Source: Pyrocephalus nanus | Taxonomy: Eukaryota; Chordata; Aves; Passeriformes; Tyrannidae | Assembly (NCBI GenBank): GCA_038380795.1 | Contig: CM076260.1 | Coordinates: 2,663,533 to 2,727,532, forward strand | DNA length: 64,000 bases | Direction: 5' to 3' | In this document: positions 51,024-61,044 of the stretch, piece by piece | Layout of the letters: each line of letters begins with the position of its first letter | Position numbering within the stretch: the first letter of the stretch is position 1 | The notes under the pieces: model-generated | Databases searched by the model: none | What the model was told of the DNA's origin: nothing | What the model saw: only the letters and a program-made list of their open reading frames with translations | Made by a program: the position numbers and the translations under genes

Positions 51024-51540
51024 TGTAGGATGCATCCTGGGCTGCATCCCCACAGTGTGGGCAGCAAGATGAGGGAGGAGATTCTCCCTCTCTCCTCTGC
51101 TCAGGTGAGACCCCACCTGCAGAGCTGCCTCCAGCTCTGGGGAACAAAAGCACAAGGATGTGGAGCTGCTGGAGAGAGTCCAGAGGAGGGCATGGAGCCC
51201 CTGTGCTCTGGAGCCAGGCTGGGAGAGCTGGGGGGGCTCACCTGGAGAAGAGAAGGATCCTGGGAGACCTGAGAGGACAAGGGGGAATGGCTTCAAATTG
51301 ACAGGAACAGGGTTAGATGGAATACTGGGAAGGAATTGTTGGCTGTGAGGGTGTGAGGCCCTGGCACAGGTTGCCCAGAGAAGCTGTTGCTGCCCCTGGA
51401 TCCCTGGAAGTGTCCAAGGCCAGGTTGGACGGGGCTTGAAGCAACCTGGGCTGGTAGAAGGTGTCCCTGCCCATGGCAGAAGGTGGAAAAAGATAAGCTC
51501 TAAGTTCCTTCCCACCCAAACTATTCCATTGTTCCATGAT
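51024..51540 (+). mobile_element. CR1 3' end, type A, about 520 bp
   Basis: Starts at TGCATCCTGGGCTGCATCC (the ILGCI part of ORF2), then GTGAGACCCCACCTGCAG, GAGCTGCTGGAGAGAGTCC, ending TTCCATTGTTCCATGATC. Confidence 0.94.
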
Positions 51541-51780
51541 CTTTGTGTCTTCAGATCATTCTGTGTGACTACAATGTCATCATGTAACAGTTTGTTTTCT
51601 ATCCCAGCAAAGAGCAAGGAAAGCTTTGGAGTTGATGAGTTTTGCCATTTTTGCTCTGAGCTCCATATACCCAATCTATGAAGGATGAAGAATTTATTCC
51701 CACATAATTCTATCATTCCCAGGTCTGCCAGAGGCATGCTGCAAAGTGGGTTCTGAGCCTAGACAGCTTTCCTGCAAGGA

Positions 51781-51860
51781 TATTAATAATACTTAGAAAT
51801 TCTAAAGCGCTCCAAAGGCCTCTGTGAGCATTAGCTAATTATGTAGCACTCCAAAGCCCT
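51781..51860. repeat. Possible ancient SINE remnant
   Basis: TTCTAAAGCGCTCCAAAGGC and GTAGCACTCCAAAGCCCTGTG recall the 'agcgctttacaaag' wording of old amniote SINEs. Very diverged. Confidence 0.3.
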
Positions 51861-53269
51861 GTGCAGAGCATTAAGTGATCAGTTCTTGCATCACCTCTCA
51901 GATATATCCATATCAGGGAGTCCGCTGTGAGGAGGTATCTGGAAACAGGAGAATTTGGATATCTGGTGCCAGTCCAGTGTGGTAGCTGGGGAGAGACTTC
52001 ACTTGCCAGCCACTGCTCCCACATTTTCCTTGGCAGGATCCAAAAGGAGGTCTTCTACGTAGGTACAAATGCAGATTTTACCAGATAAACAGGATTTCAG
52101 CCCGTTCCAGGGCTTGTAGAGGTTGCTGGCATCAAATAATTTGGAAAAGCCAACATCAGTAAGTCACATGGAGAAGACTGGGCCCAGCATGACAAACTGA
52201 GGTGCTCCAGCCAACTGAGGGCAGCACAAAGGAAACAATTTAAAATAATATATCCTTGAGGTGTGATACAGCGAAAAAGACAAGGAGAAGGAGGAAAAAG
52301 AGGAAATAAATGAAGGAGTAAATAAAACATTTTTAATTGTACATCATTAAGGCCTTATGCTACTCATCATGTTGTTCCCTGTGGACCCAAGTTAGTTCCT
52401 CTGGATCAAGTGAGCTAAATTTTTGCTCCCAAATGTGCCAGCAACAAATCCATAAACCTGGCAAAGTCAGTTAAGTTGTTTCCCAGTTAAAAATATCACA
52501 GTAATCATGTATCCAGGATATATACATCCTACAGAGGATCAAGTTCATGGAAAAAATTCCTGCAGGTCTTCTGAAATAGTGCAGCTCCTTCAGTTCTCAG
52601 TGATTTTGGAAGCAAAGCTGAATTTTGGTACTGATAGTAAATTTTCAGTAGCCTTTATAATAAAGGCCCTACAGATTTTATATAAACCCTCAGCACAGTG
52701 AGATGTGCCTTGGAGTTTGATATCAGGGATGAGTGAGGATACAGAAGCAGAAGCTGTCACCTGTGTCAAGATGCTCTGTAGTGTTTTCAACAGCAGTGAT
52801 TTGAGAGGAGATTTTAGAAACACAGCAGCTTTGTATGACTTCCTGGGACATGAGACAAACTGGCTGCTGTTGTAAACTTGTTTTGAAAGTCTGTATTGAA
52901 TCAAACACAGGATGATGCCACTTTTATTAAAAGCCACAAAATGCTCAAAGCCAATTAATACTCTGCTGCTTTACTAATGCCTCTGCTTAGAAAATTAAAT
53001 GGTTTCATTTAGCAAACTCAATTTTAAAGCTTTTCTGTCAGATTTACAAGTGGGTTCAACCCTTCTCTAAATTTCCTGGAATTTTCAGCACAGCACATCA
53101 AAGCGTTGGTGGCTTCGAGTATTTGGAGGTGCAAGGGAATTGTGCTTTCTTGGCATAGTTCATTCCAAATTCTCCAGGCACTTCACAAGGATTAGCTATA
53201 AATAGGGAATAAAAGGTACAAATAACTGTGCAGGTTTTTTCAGTGCACAGAGATTAACCTGTCTTGGGA
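51861..53269. other. Unique intronic DNA
   Basis: No repeat or coding signal recognised. Confidence 0.55.
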
Positions 53270-53830
53270 ACTTGTGCAGTTCAATATCCTCCTAAAAGGG
53301 CTGAAAAAGGGGGAGACAGACAACAGTGATGCACCAAAACCTGCCAGTGGTACAGAGCTATTCCAGGTAAGGCAAACTAGACATGACTACAAAAAAAGTT
53401 GGAAAAGAATCTGAATGTCTGGGCAATCAAACAGCTGCTGAAATTCCATGTGGATAAAAGTCAAGTGCAGGCACAATGACAGGGTTTAAATTAGCCCGCG
53501 AAGGAGGCGATGGCGTCACTGCAGATGGTTCTTGGAAAACATCTGCTCCGTGCTCAGCAGAGGTCAGGAAGGCAAGTGGAATGCTAAGAATTACTGGGAA
53601 AGAGAGGGAGAATAAAAAGCAAAATGTTAGTACAATAAATCTGTGGTGCTGCTCTTGAACAGAGTGTAATTCCAGTCATCCCAGTGAAAGCAGCGGTGAC
53701 GTGGAACTGGAAGGGATGCAGAAAAGGGGGGGGGGGGGGGGGGGGCTGAGCTGGATTATGGGACAGGGAGACCAAGCCTGTGGATCTGGCTGAAGACAGG
53801 AATGAGCAGGATTAAGGTGTAAAATCTAGG
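53270..53830 (+). mobile_element. Old CR1/L3-like ORF2 remnant
   Basis: Broken frames follow the order of CR1-clade reverse transcriptase C-terminal DNA: GTTGGAAAAGAATCTGAATG and TTCCATGTGGATAAAAGTC (the 'leknl..kfnkgK' region), GAATGCTAAGAATTACTGGG, and ACAATAAATCTGTGGTGCTG (the 'iykalVRPHLEY' region). It is far more diverged than neighbouring CR1 copies and interrupted by G20. Recognition is by eye, so moderate confidence. Confidence 0.5.
53726..53745 (+). repeat. G20 homopolymer
   Basis: Uninterrupted run of 20 G inside the old ORF2 remnant. Confidence 0.95.
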
Positions 53831-53850
53831 GAGTGAATAAGGAATTATAT

Positions 53851-54295
53851 GAGGAGGCCACCAAGATGATCAGAGGGATGGAGCCCCTCTCCTGTGAGGA
53901 AAGGCTGAGAGAATTTGGGAATGTTTAGCCTGGAGAAGAGAAGGATTTGGGGTGACCTAATTGTGGCCTTCCAGTACCTGAAGGGAGTCCACAAGAAAGA
54001 TGGAGAGAGACTTTTTACAAGGACCTGGAGTGACAGGACAAGGGGGAATGGCTTCTCTGCCAGAGGGCAGGGTTAGATGGGATATTAGGAAGAAATTCAT
54101 GGCTGTGAGGGTGGTGAGGCCCTGGCACAGGTTGTCCAGAGAAGCTGTGGCTGCCTCATCCCTGGAAGTGTTCAAGGCCAGGTTGGATTGGTCTTGGATC
54201 AACCTGGGCTAGTGAAAGGTGTCCGTGCCCATGGCAGGGGGTGGAATGAGATGCTTTTAAGGTCCCTTCCAGTCCAAACCATTCTATGACTCTAT
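53851..54295 (+). mobile_element. CR1 3' end
   Basis: GAGGAGGCCACCAAGATGATC (RRATKMI-type ORF2), GAGCCCCTCTCCTGTGAGG, GGAGAGAGACTTTTTACAAGG and the tail CATTCTATGACTCTATC. Confidence 0.94.
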
Positions 54296-54464
54296 CTTTG
54301 TGCCAGAGGATGTGATGACATCCTTTGGTCATCCAGCAAGAAGTTTAAAGCAAACAACAGGAAATAAATTTTCATAATCTATGATAAATAAGGAAAATCA
54401 TCAAACATAACATCTTTTACATGCTGAAAAGACAGGTGGTTTAAAAAACTAGTTGTGCTGAAGT

Positions 54465-54540
54465 TCTCAGCACTGGCTTTGACCTGTCATTGAGCTTGGA
54501 GGTCTTTTCCAACCTCAGTGGTTGTATGATTCTGTGTTCC
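54465..54540 (+). mobile_element. CR1 tail fragment, type B
   Basis: GGAGGTCTTTTCCAACCTCAG and TTGTATGATTCTGTG. Confidence 0.7.
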
Positions 54541-54694
54541 TGCTCCAGCACCTCTCCCAGTGTCCCAAACTGGCCATGTCCCCTCTGCAGCTGGGTGAGC
54601 TTTGGGTTCTGTTTTGTTTGGCCCCTCACTTTCAGAACCTGACAGGGGTCTTGGGATGGATTATAAGAAGTTAAAGGATCACTTTGGTCTTGTA

Positions 54695-54770
54695 GCCACT
54701 TGGCAGTGCTGGGTTAACAATTTGAGTCAATGATCTTAGAGGGCTTTTCCAACATAAATGTGATTGCTTG
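54695..54770 (+). mobile_element. CR1 tail fragment, type B
   Basis: TTGGCAGTGCTGGGTTAAC, AATGATCTTAGAGGGC and TTTTCCAACATAAATG. Confidence 0.75.
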
Positions 54771-57557
54771 ATCTCCCCTGTGACAAAACCCACAAAAATC
54801 CTTTGAATGAATGAGTTGTCCTTGAATTGCAGTGGAATATTGGAGAGAGGAAAAGATCCAATAGCTCCTTAAAAATTTCTTGCACCAAGTAAAAGGGTAA
54901 TTGCAGCTCAGTAATGGGAGGTCCTGTCTGATGGCTCCAGAATTTTGAGAGAGTGAGGACTAAAAATTCTTCCAGAACAGGATTATCATCAATTTATGAT
55001 TAGAAAACCCTGCCTCAGTGGCAGGAGATGAATCCAGAGTGAGCTGATTTACACGTGCCAGAGCCAGCACATCGTGAACTTCACCACCTTCCCCAGGGTT
55101 GTTTTTATCTTCAGTCGACACAGTCAGGGCGAGGAAAATATTTTCCCCTTTATAATCCAAACATTCCAGGTGTTTGGCAGAGTTGTAGGAGCCTGGGGTT
55201 CCCACCGCTCCCGACAACGGGGCTGGGATCTTTTGCTAATGACCGAAGTGCAGTGTAATGAGTCGTCTTGGGCTTCTGCTTTACTGGGTGTTTTACCAGA
55301 GCACTGGCGATTGTGAAAGGGATAAATGCTGTTTATGCCCCCTTGTGGTACTTTATCGAACGGAAAGGCTTCCCTCACTGACAAAATGAGGCCAGTGATG
55401 GAAAAGTCCCAGGTAAAAAAATGTGTAACAAATACTGTTTTGCACAGTGGAAAAATCTCTCCCCCTCCAGCCGCGTCCTCATGACTCAGTTAAGGGGGAG
55501 AACCAATTTTGCATGGTTTTGCAGCAGCAAGGAATGACTAATGCCCGTGATGACAGACTTTGTGCCATCTTTCTGGAGTGAAGATAATTTCAAAAGTGTT
55601 TTCCTTTGCTGGGAAGGTTGGAAAGTAAGTGAAATAGTGCTTTAGAGAAGCAGTTGTGTTGACACCTCTTCGAGTTCTTCGTTGCCGACGTGTTGTGATG
55701 CGAACCTTCATGTTTTTTATCTTCCTCACTGACAGGTCTGACAGGTAAATAACCTGATTCCCTTGGGACAAAGTGTATCCCAGAGATGAAAAACACTGTT
55801 TGGTGATTTTACATGGGGAAATAAGGGCAGATTCCTGTGAAATTGGGCTTGTTGCCGTCCCTCTCCTCTGCGTTCAAACACAATTAATTAACTCGTCAAC
55901 TTCTTCCTAAGCTGGGCTGAGAATTGAGATGTGAGGTTGGGAACTCAGGAGCTCTCCAGACAGGTCAGTCACAGATTCTGAAAACTGTATACAGCAAAAT
56001 GAATCCTCCAGACAGTGAAATGATGGGAATAAATCAGACTAATGCTCTGCAAAGTCCAGGAGCTGCAGTCAGAGTGTGGTCAGGGCTTAGCTCTGCTGAG
56101 GCAGGATCTGGGGAACCTTGCTGTGGGAAATTTGAAGACTTTTTAGTCCCAAATTTGAGACTTTTTGATCCTGTTATTTAAGTGCCAGCTGGCATTATTT
56201 CCATTACATGTCATCTTTCTCTGTCCCCAGCTGAGGATGTAGAAGAGCATTGTAAAGAGGAAGGGAATCATTTCCTGCCAACATCCGTGATAAGCACAAG
56301 CAAAACAGAGGGTTGAAGTTAAAGTAATGGGTTAAACTGGAGAAACTCTCTAAGTGGGTGGGAAATATTGGAATGGTCTCCTTTAGGAAACTGGAGGATC
56401 CCCACCTCCAAAGATCTTTCATAACCAATGTTTGTTGGGATCAAGGCATTATCACTCATTCTGTCATGATGAAAGAAGTTGGATTTGATGGTGTATAACC
56501 AGCTCTGTTTTGTGATTCCATGTGATGATTTCCCTGTATTTGGTTTATGTATTAGCATTATAACACATTTTTTTCTGGTAAGCCTAAATGCTGACCCTTC
56601 TTGCTTACAGTCGATCTTACTGTCAATCTGACTGATTGCAATCAGTTCCATCTACATCCAGTACTTAAAAAAAATATAATTTTCAACAGGAGCCTGACAC
56701 TAATTAAAGTGCTCATTAGGTTTGTGTTGACTTCGGTGAGCGCAAGTTATGTCCCCACTGAGATGAGAATTGGCTCCAAAAAGTTGGTGTTTACCATTTC
56801 CCTTAGAAAAGGACAATGCAGTAGGGAAAATGCCACAGCAATCCATCTTAAAACGAAATTCCCTCTGTCAGAAACCTCTCAGGAGTTCCAAACTCAGTTA
56901 GGAGAGATCAGAAAGAAATTAAAGTTAAATTTAAAATCCTCACCCACATTCTGTCTTCTCTCCCTGCAAAGTGATTATTGCTCTTGGTCCATGTGTTGGC
57001 AAATCTTTCTGAAATGAGCCATAATTTGCCTTAAAACTGCCTTTCTGGTCAGGATGGAACTGGTCTTTTTGAAGAAAGGGGATGCAGCAACTTTATGAAC
57101 AAATCCCCAATGCTCTTATTTCCCAGTGGGGTTAAAATTTCACCCAGAAATTCTTCTTGGCATGAGGATATGGGGAGTGGGTCACACATTTTGAAGCTGA
57201 GGCACCTGCCAGGTGAGGTTTTTTGGGCACTGCAAGGCACGGCCAGGATGAATCAAAGCGTGCTCTCACATTTGTTTTCCATCCTGGCAGGGTTAATAAA
57301 GAGGATAAATGTGTGGCCAAAGCAAATTAACCAAATGAGCCATTAAGAGGGGCTGGGGCCTCACCAATTCCTGCTCTGGAGCCTGCAATGTCTCCGAGCA
57401 AAACAACAGGAGAGCAGGGATAAAGGGCTTTCAGGGATGTGCTGCAAATGGGATCCAATAGAGATGCCTGTGGCTCCTTCTGGGAGGAAACCCGATGTCA
57501 TTCATCAGCAGAGCAGCCAGCAAACCACTAATGGCTTTCCATCATCTTTCCTGACAG
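54771..57557. other. Unique intronic DNA upstream of the last MSRA exon
   Basis: Contains an AP-1-like ATGACTCA near 55481 and low repeat content, which may mean constraint. Ends in the acceptor CTTTCCTGACAG. Confidence 0.55.
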
Positions 57558-57722
57558 GTATTGACAGAGGGAGGCTTTGGTGCCATCACCACGGAAATCC
57601 GGGAGGCTCCCGAGTTTTATTACGCCGAGGATTATCACCAGCAGTACCTCAGCAAGAATCCCGGCGGATACTGCGGCCTCGGGGGGACGGGGATTTCCTG
57701 CCCCATCGGCCTCAAGAAATAA
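57558..57722 (+). CDS. MSRA: MSRA last coding exon (C-terminal 54 residues and stop)
   Basis: MsrA reduces methionine-S-sulfoxide in free or protein-bound form, using a nucleophilic Cys in a GCFWG motif and thioredoxin-recycled resolving cysteines. This exon begins in phase 0 directly after the acceptor AG and encodes a 54-residue tail that starts VLTEGGFG and ends CPIGLKK before TAA at 57720-57722. It contains the family signature [16 protein letters not shown] (exon residues 20-35) and the glycine-rich tail YCGLGGTG. The two cysteines, exon residues 39 and 48, are nine apart, matching the resolving pair Cys218/Cys227 of the bovine enzyme. Nearly every position agrees with mammalian MSRA. 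The nucleophilic Cys exon lies outside the window to the left. The frame is intact, so the gene looks functional. Confidence 0.97.
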   Translation, partial: VLTEGGFGAITTEIREAPEFYYAEDYHQQYLSKNPGGYCGLGGTGISCPIGLKK

Positions 57723-57882
57723 CCTGTGCTTGATCCACCACCTCCACTTTGGTTCAGGGAGTTTGGGAAAAGACCATGGACCGTGGTAGATGCTCCAGTG
57801 CATCCATACCATCAGTGTGTAAAGATTTGGGAATCGCTTGGGGAAGGTTTTCCGTGATCGGAGCATCTTCAAATTCATCGTC

Positions 57883-57888
57883 ATTAAA
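57883..57888 (+). terminator. Variant poly(A) signal ATTAAA, first duplicated copy
   Basis: ATTAAA within tandem copy 1 of the MSRA 3' UTR. It is the commonest variant of the polyadenylation hexamer. Its use is unproven. Confidence 0.35.
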
Positions 57889-58043
57889 GACCAAAGTTGA
57901 GGCAAAAAATTTTATTTAGGGAGGTTGGGAAAAGACCATCAACCCTGGTAGATGCTCCAGTGCATCCACACCATCAGAGCATAAAGATTTGGGAATCTGT
58001 CGGGGAAGTTTTCTGTAATTGGAGCAGCTTCTCCTTCATCAAC

Positions 58044-58049
58044 ATTAAA
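58044..58049 (+). terminator. Variant poly(A) signal ATTAAA, second duplicated copy
   Basis: The same hexamer at the equivalent place in tandem copy 2, exactly 161 bases after the first. Confidence 0.35.
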
Positions 58050-58525
58050 AGCCAGAGTAGAGGCAGAAATTGCTGCCATTGGTCAACACAGTTTCTTGCT
58101 CTAGGGAGCTCACAGGGTGTCCTTGGAATCTGGAGAGGTGGAAAGAGATTCAAACTTCTCAAAGTTTGGCTCCAAGTGCTGTTAAAAGGAGGAATTAGGA
58201 GGTGGTTGCATCCCCAACTGCTTTTGCACAGCTCATGCCTTCAGAAATGTTGATTTCCTTGGGTTGATGAATTCATGGATGTTTTGGGAGCTTTGACTTC
58301 TTCTGGAGACATGGTTGGGCTCTTTAACTATCACCACCTTGTAATTTGGTGTCTTTGGGAATGATGAGTTGATAAGATCAGTAATTGTCCCACAGCTCTG
58401 CTTTCTAGAATCACCTCTAGTGCCTGTTTTCTGAAATAATCTTAGTAAGAGAAAGTTCAAATTGTAAAGTGTTGCTTCTTGACAGTTCCAAAACAAAAAG
58501 AAATCAGTTTTGTTTCCTGCACTGC

Positions 58526-58531
58526 AATAAA
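58526..58531 (+). terminator. Canonical poly(A) signal AATAAA, likely MSRA distal end
   Basis: First AATAAA after the MSRA stop codon. A TGTTGTCTGTGGTGTGTT-type GT-rich tract lies about 25-45 bases downstream, the expected spacing for the CstF-binding element. Confidence 0.6.
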
Positions 58532-58681
58532 TTACAGAAAAAGAGAAGAAAAATGTTGTCTGTGGTGTGTTCCAAGTGTATCTGGGTAGATCTTAAAAAA
58601 AATATCAAATATTATAAAAGGCTGCAGTTTGCTAATTAAACACCAGGACTTTGAAATCTGTATTATTGTGCATATTAACAA

Positions 58682-58916
58682 GAGCATGGAGGGAATGGAC
58701 AAGGGGGAATGGCTTCCCAGTGCCAGAGGGTGGGGTTAGATGGAATATTGGGGAGAAAATGGATATGGGATCCCAGGGGTTCCGAGGTCAAGGAGTGCTT
58801 GGGCAACTCTGAGGAACAAAGTGGGGATTGTTGGGCCTGTCCTGTGCAGGGCCAGGAGTTGGTCTTGATGATCCTTGGGGGTCCATTCCAACTCAGGCTG
58901 TTCTATCACTCCATGC
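58682..58916 (+). mobile_element. Chimeric CR1: type A body with type C tail
   Basis: 58682-58760 is type A (GACAAGGGGGAATGGCTTCC, GGTTAGATGGAATATTGGG). From about 58770 it is type C (GATTGTTGGGCCTGTCC, CAGGAGTTGGTCTTGATG, ACTCAGGCTGTTCTATC). Confidence 0.82.
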
Positions 58917-59642
58917 TGTGGAATATCCTAGGACAAACAGCTTCCTTAGGAGGGTTGGGAATTGGTTTGTCCCATCCATATTGCTGCTCATAATACTTCC
59001 CAGTGGGAAGCATGAGCTTGAGCCTCTCATGTGTTCCCTAATTTTTTTGGAGGCTCTCTTGATCACTGAGTTTGAAGAACATGTGTCAGTGGTGTGTCTG
59101 CTTGCAGATGTAATTTTTAGGTAAAGCTTGTAGGAGCCCACCTTGATCCATCCATTCTGGGCTCATAAAGCTCATTTTTGAGGGTGGGACAGTTGAGACC
59201 CAGAGACACAAATCCCCAGCATTTCCTCCTGCTGAACTCTCCAGGGCACTCCTCTGTATATCTTGGTTTGATGTTTCCAACTCATATTTTAGGCTCAGAA
59301 AGGCCTAGATCAGCTTCTGAACATCTCCTGTACCTACCCAGCAGACCACATCACCCTCCAAACTTGGAGGCACTGAAAATGAGAATCAGAGAGTCAGTTT
59401 GGTCTGGTAAATCCATTGCTGAAGCCCCTCCTGCTTTACCTAAAGATGGACAGTAAGTCTGTGCCAGAAAAATTAACTCCCCATCTTCCCTTGCTGCTCA
59501 GCTGATGTTGAGTTCATTCCAGTCTCAAAATCCAGAGGAAAGCAGTCCTTTTAGTCCTGGGAAATGCTCACAGGAGCTGCCTCTGGCATGTTAGGCTCTT
59601 CTGGAGATGCCCCAAAATGTGCCCACATCCCACTGGGGATTT

Positions 59643-59798
59643 CTAGTTGCTGTGGCAACTGATCCTGTCCTTAATGTGTCGTGCCATGTAGTTGTTCCAG
59701 TGCTCACTGCCAAGGTAACCAATCAAATTCTGTCTCATTTCCTTGGCATGAGGTGACAGAGAAGCAAAGAGGAGAGCAAAATAAAGTATTGCTTTCAT
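59643..59798 (-). CDS. Speculative 51-residue secreted-peptide ORF
   Basis: Minus-strand frame starting MKAILYFALLFASLSPHAK and ending SCHSN before TAG. The first 18 residues look like a signal peptide: a basic residue, a hydrophobic core, and small residues before a cleavage point near PHA. An alternative start three residues earlier (MHR) is in frame. A TATAAG motif (plus strand 59880-59885) lies about 80 bases upstream on the same strand, a workable promoter distance. A GTGAGC inside the frame could act as a donor, making this a first exon. I recognise no family and see only one cysteine. Chance is a real alternative, since at least one other signal-like ORF occurs in the window (36265). 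Confidence 0.2.
   Translation of the reverse strand: MKAILYFALLFASLSPHAKEMRQNLIGYLGSEHWNNYMARHIKDRISCHSN
59646..59723. promoter_or_regulatory. RFX X-box-like palindrome with a second half site and CCAAT box
   Basis: GTTGCTGTGGCAAC (59646-59659) fits the RFX X-box GTNRCC-n-RGYAAC except for one base. A second half site GGTAAC is at 59714, overlapping ACCAATCA, a good NF-Y site. Two inverted CCAAT boxes (ATTGG) follow at 59806 and 59813. X plus Y box clusters occur in promoters of ciliary and sperm genes. It lies 1.5 kb upstream of the PRSS55-like ATG. Motif evidence only. Confidence 0.3.
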
Positions 59799-60368
59799 CC
59801 TGTGCATTGGTAATTGGAATTTCGGTGGGATAACTCCTGATTTGCTCCGAGGCAAAACATTTCTGAATCATTTGGGGGGCTTATAAAATTCCCCTCCCTC
59901 CACTCCGTGTTATTGTTTTGAAACAAGCTGGAAAGTCTTGGGGAAAAGTAACTTTCTGTCCTTAATACAGATATGCTCAAGTCTGAACCTGGCTGAGGGT
60001 TTTTTTTTTTAAGTCCTGTCCTGATGGAAATGATGTGTTGGTGTAGAAATCAGCCCAGATGGGTCCACTGATGCTAAAATTGGCCCACACCAAAACATTT
60101 TGCCACCACAGATTTATTTCTGGAGTTTTGGCCTTGACCCCTTGCAGCTGCTGCTGAAGGGACAAAGACTATGAGGGTTGTGATCAGTAAAGGTGAGATG
60201 CTAATTCAGCCTCATGGATTATTTTTTTAAGCTGGATTTAGCCCTGTGAGCCATCCTTGCCCACAGGGAAGAAGGGAGTGGCTGCCTCAACATCTCTGAT
60301 AGGAAACTTTTGATTTGGCACCATTTGAAATTTGCCCTGTGACAGAGCTTCCCCTTTCTTCTGCAAAC

Positions 60369-60503
60369 ACAGAATGGTTTGGGTTGGAAGGGACCTTAAA
60401 AATCATCGAGTTCCACCCCCTGCCACGGGCAGGGACACCTTCTACTATCCCAAATTGCTTCAAACCCCATCCAACCTGGCCTTGGACACTTCCAGGGATG
60501 GGG
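60369..60503 (-). mobile_element. CR1 tail fragment, type A, antisense
   Basis: ACAGAATGGTTTGGGTTGG to CACTTCCAGGGATGGGGC. Confidence 0.92.
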
Positions 60504-60763
60504 CAACATGGTCCTGTTTTAGTACATACAAATAAGTGCCCCAGGCACAGTTTAAGTGGAGATAAAATTAATTAAGAGTTTGATAGAATTCAGCATTTAT
60601 CATAGTTGAAGATGGAAGCTGATGAAGGACCAGCATCCAAGGTCTTCAAAGGCCCTCAAAGATGGTTCAAGATCCAGACAGGGCTAAAACACCCAGCAAA
60701 CCAAACCCACTACTGCCACACCCTGCGAGGTTAGTCCAGGACACAGTCAGGAACTGCCTCCAG

Positions 60764-60920
60764 GCTCCAGGGAGACCTGAGAGCCCCTTCCAAAGCCTAA
60801 AGGGGCTCCTAGAGAGCTGGAGAGGGACTGGGGACAAGGGCTGGAGGGAGAGGACACAGGGAATGGCTTCCCACTGCCAGAGGGCAGGGAGAGATGGGAG
60901 ACTGGGAAGAAATTCCTGCT
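60764..60920 (+). mobile_element. CR1 fragment, type A, without 3' end
   Basis: CTCCAGGGAGACCTGAGAGCC, CCTAAAGGGGCTCC, GGCTTCCCACTGCC, stopping at GGGAAGAAATTCCTG about 240 bases before the PRSS55-like ATG. Confidence 0.9.
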
Positions 60921-61044
60921 ACCCTATCCCTGTCAGAACTAAAGGAAATCACAGACCTGGAAATCACGGAGCTTTCCCTCAGGGAACATTGATACCCTTT
61001 GGCCTTAGGAAGGGTGGCCCTGTCAATAGGAACAGGAGATGCTG

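Larger units (their letters stand above)
1..57557 (+). other. MSRA: Partial giant intron of MSRA (intron before the last coding exon)
   Basis: The sequence left of the last MSRA exon ends in a pyrimidine-rich stretch and an AG acceptor at 57556-57557. No other exon of the gene was recognised upstream: no open frame resembles the GCFWG active-site exon or the QYRSAIY-type exon. The whole left part of the window is therefore read as intron, more than 57 kb long and open at the left edge. MSRA is known to have very long introns in vertebrates. The contents are mainly CR1 repeats and unique AT-rich DNA. A small unrecognised exon or a nested noncoding gene cannot be excluded. Confidence 0.8.
57753..58074 (+). 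repeat. Two-copy tandem duplication, unit about 161 bp, in the MSRA 3' UTR
   Basis: Copy 1 (about 57753-57913) and copy 2 (about 57914-58074) align end to end with an offset of 161-162. Shared anchors include TTGGGAAAAGACCAT, GGTAGATGCTCCAGTGCATC, TAAAGATTTGGGAATC and CATTAAA. The copies differ at scattered positions, so the event is not recent. Each copy carries one ATTAAA hexamer. Confidence 0.9.
57723..58550 (+). other. MSRA: MSRA 3' UTR (end inferred)
   Basis: Sequence between the MSRA stop and the first canonical AATAAA (58526-58531), which is followed by a GT-rich stretch starting near 58555 that suits a downstream cleavage element. Two earlier ATTAAA hexamers at 57883 and 58044 could give shorter messages. 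Most of the first 350 bases is a tandem duplication, listed separately. The 3' end is inferred from motifs only. Confidence 0.65.
58917..60368. other. Intergenic DNA between MSRA and the PRSS55-like gene
   Basis: Holds the X-box/CCAAT cluster and the small minus-strand ORF described separately. No repeat recognised. Confidence 0.6.

Noticed and set aside
50793..51737. 314-codon minus-strand open frame
   Set aside because: It runs antisense through a plus-strand CR1 (51024-51540) and continues by chance into flanking DNA. The middle reads like other antisense CR1 frames in the window.
1..57557. Other MSRA exons within the long intron
   Set aside because: No frame with GCFWG, QYRSAIY or similar MSRA motifs was found, so none is claimed.
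57437..57733. 98-codon plus-strand frame overlapping the MSRA exon
   Set aside because: It is in a different frame from the clear MSRA match and crosses the splice acceptor.
57528..57905. 125-codon minus-strand frame over the MSRA exon and 3' UTR
   Set aside because: Shadow of the MSRA exon and the duplicated 3' UTR, with no recognisable motif.
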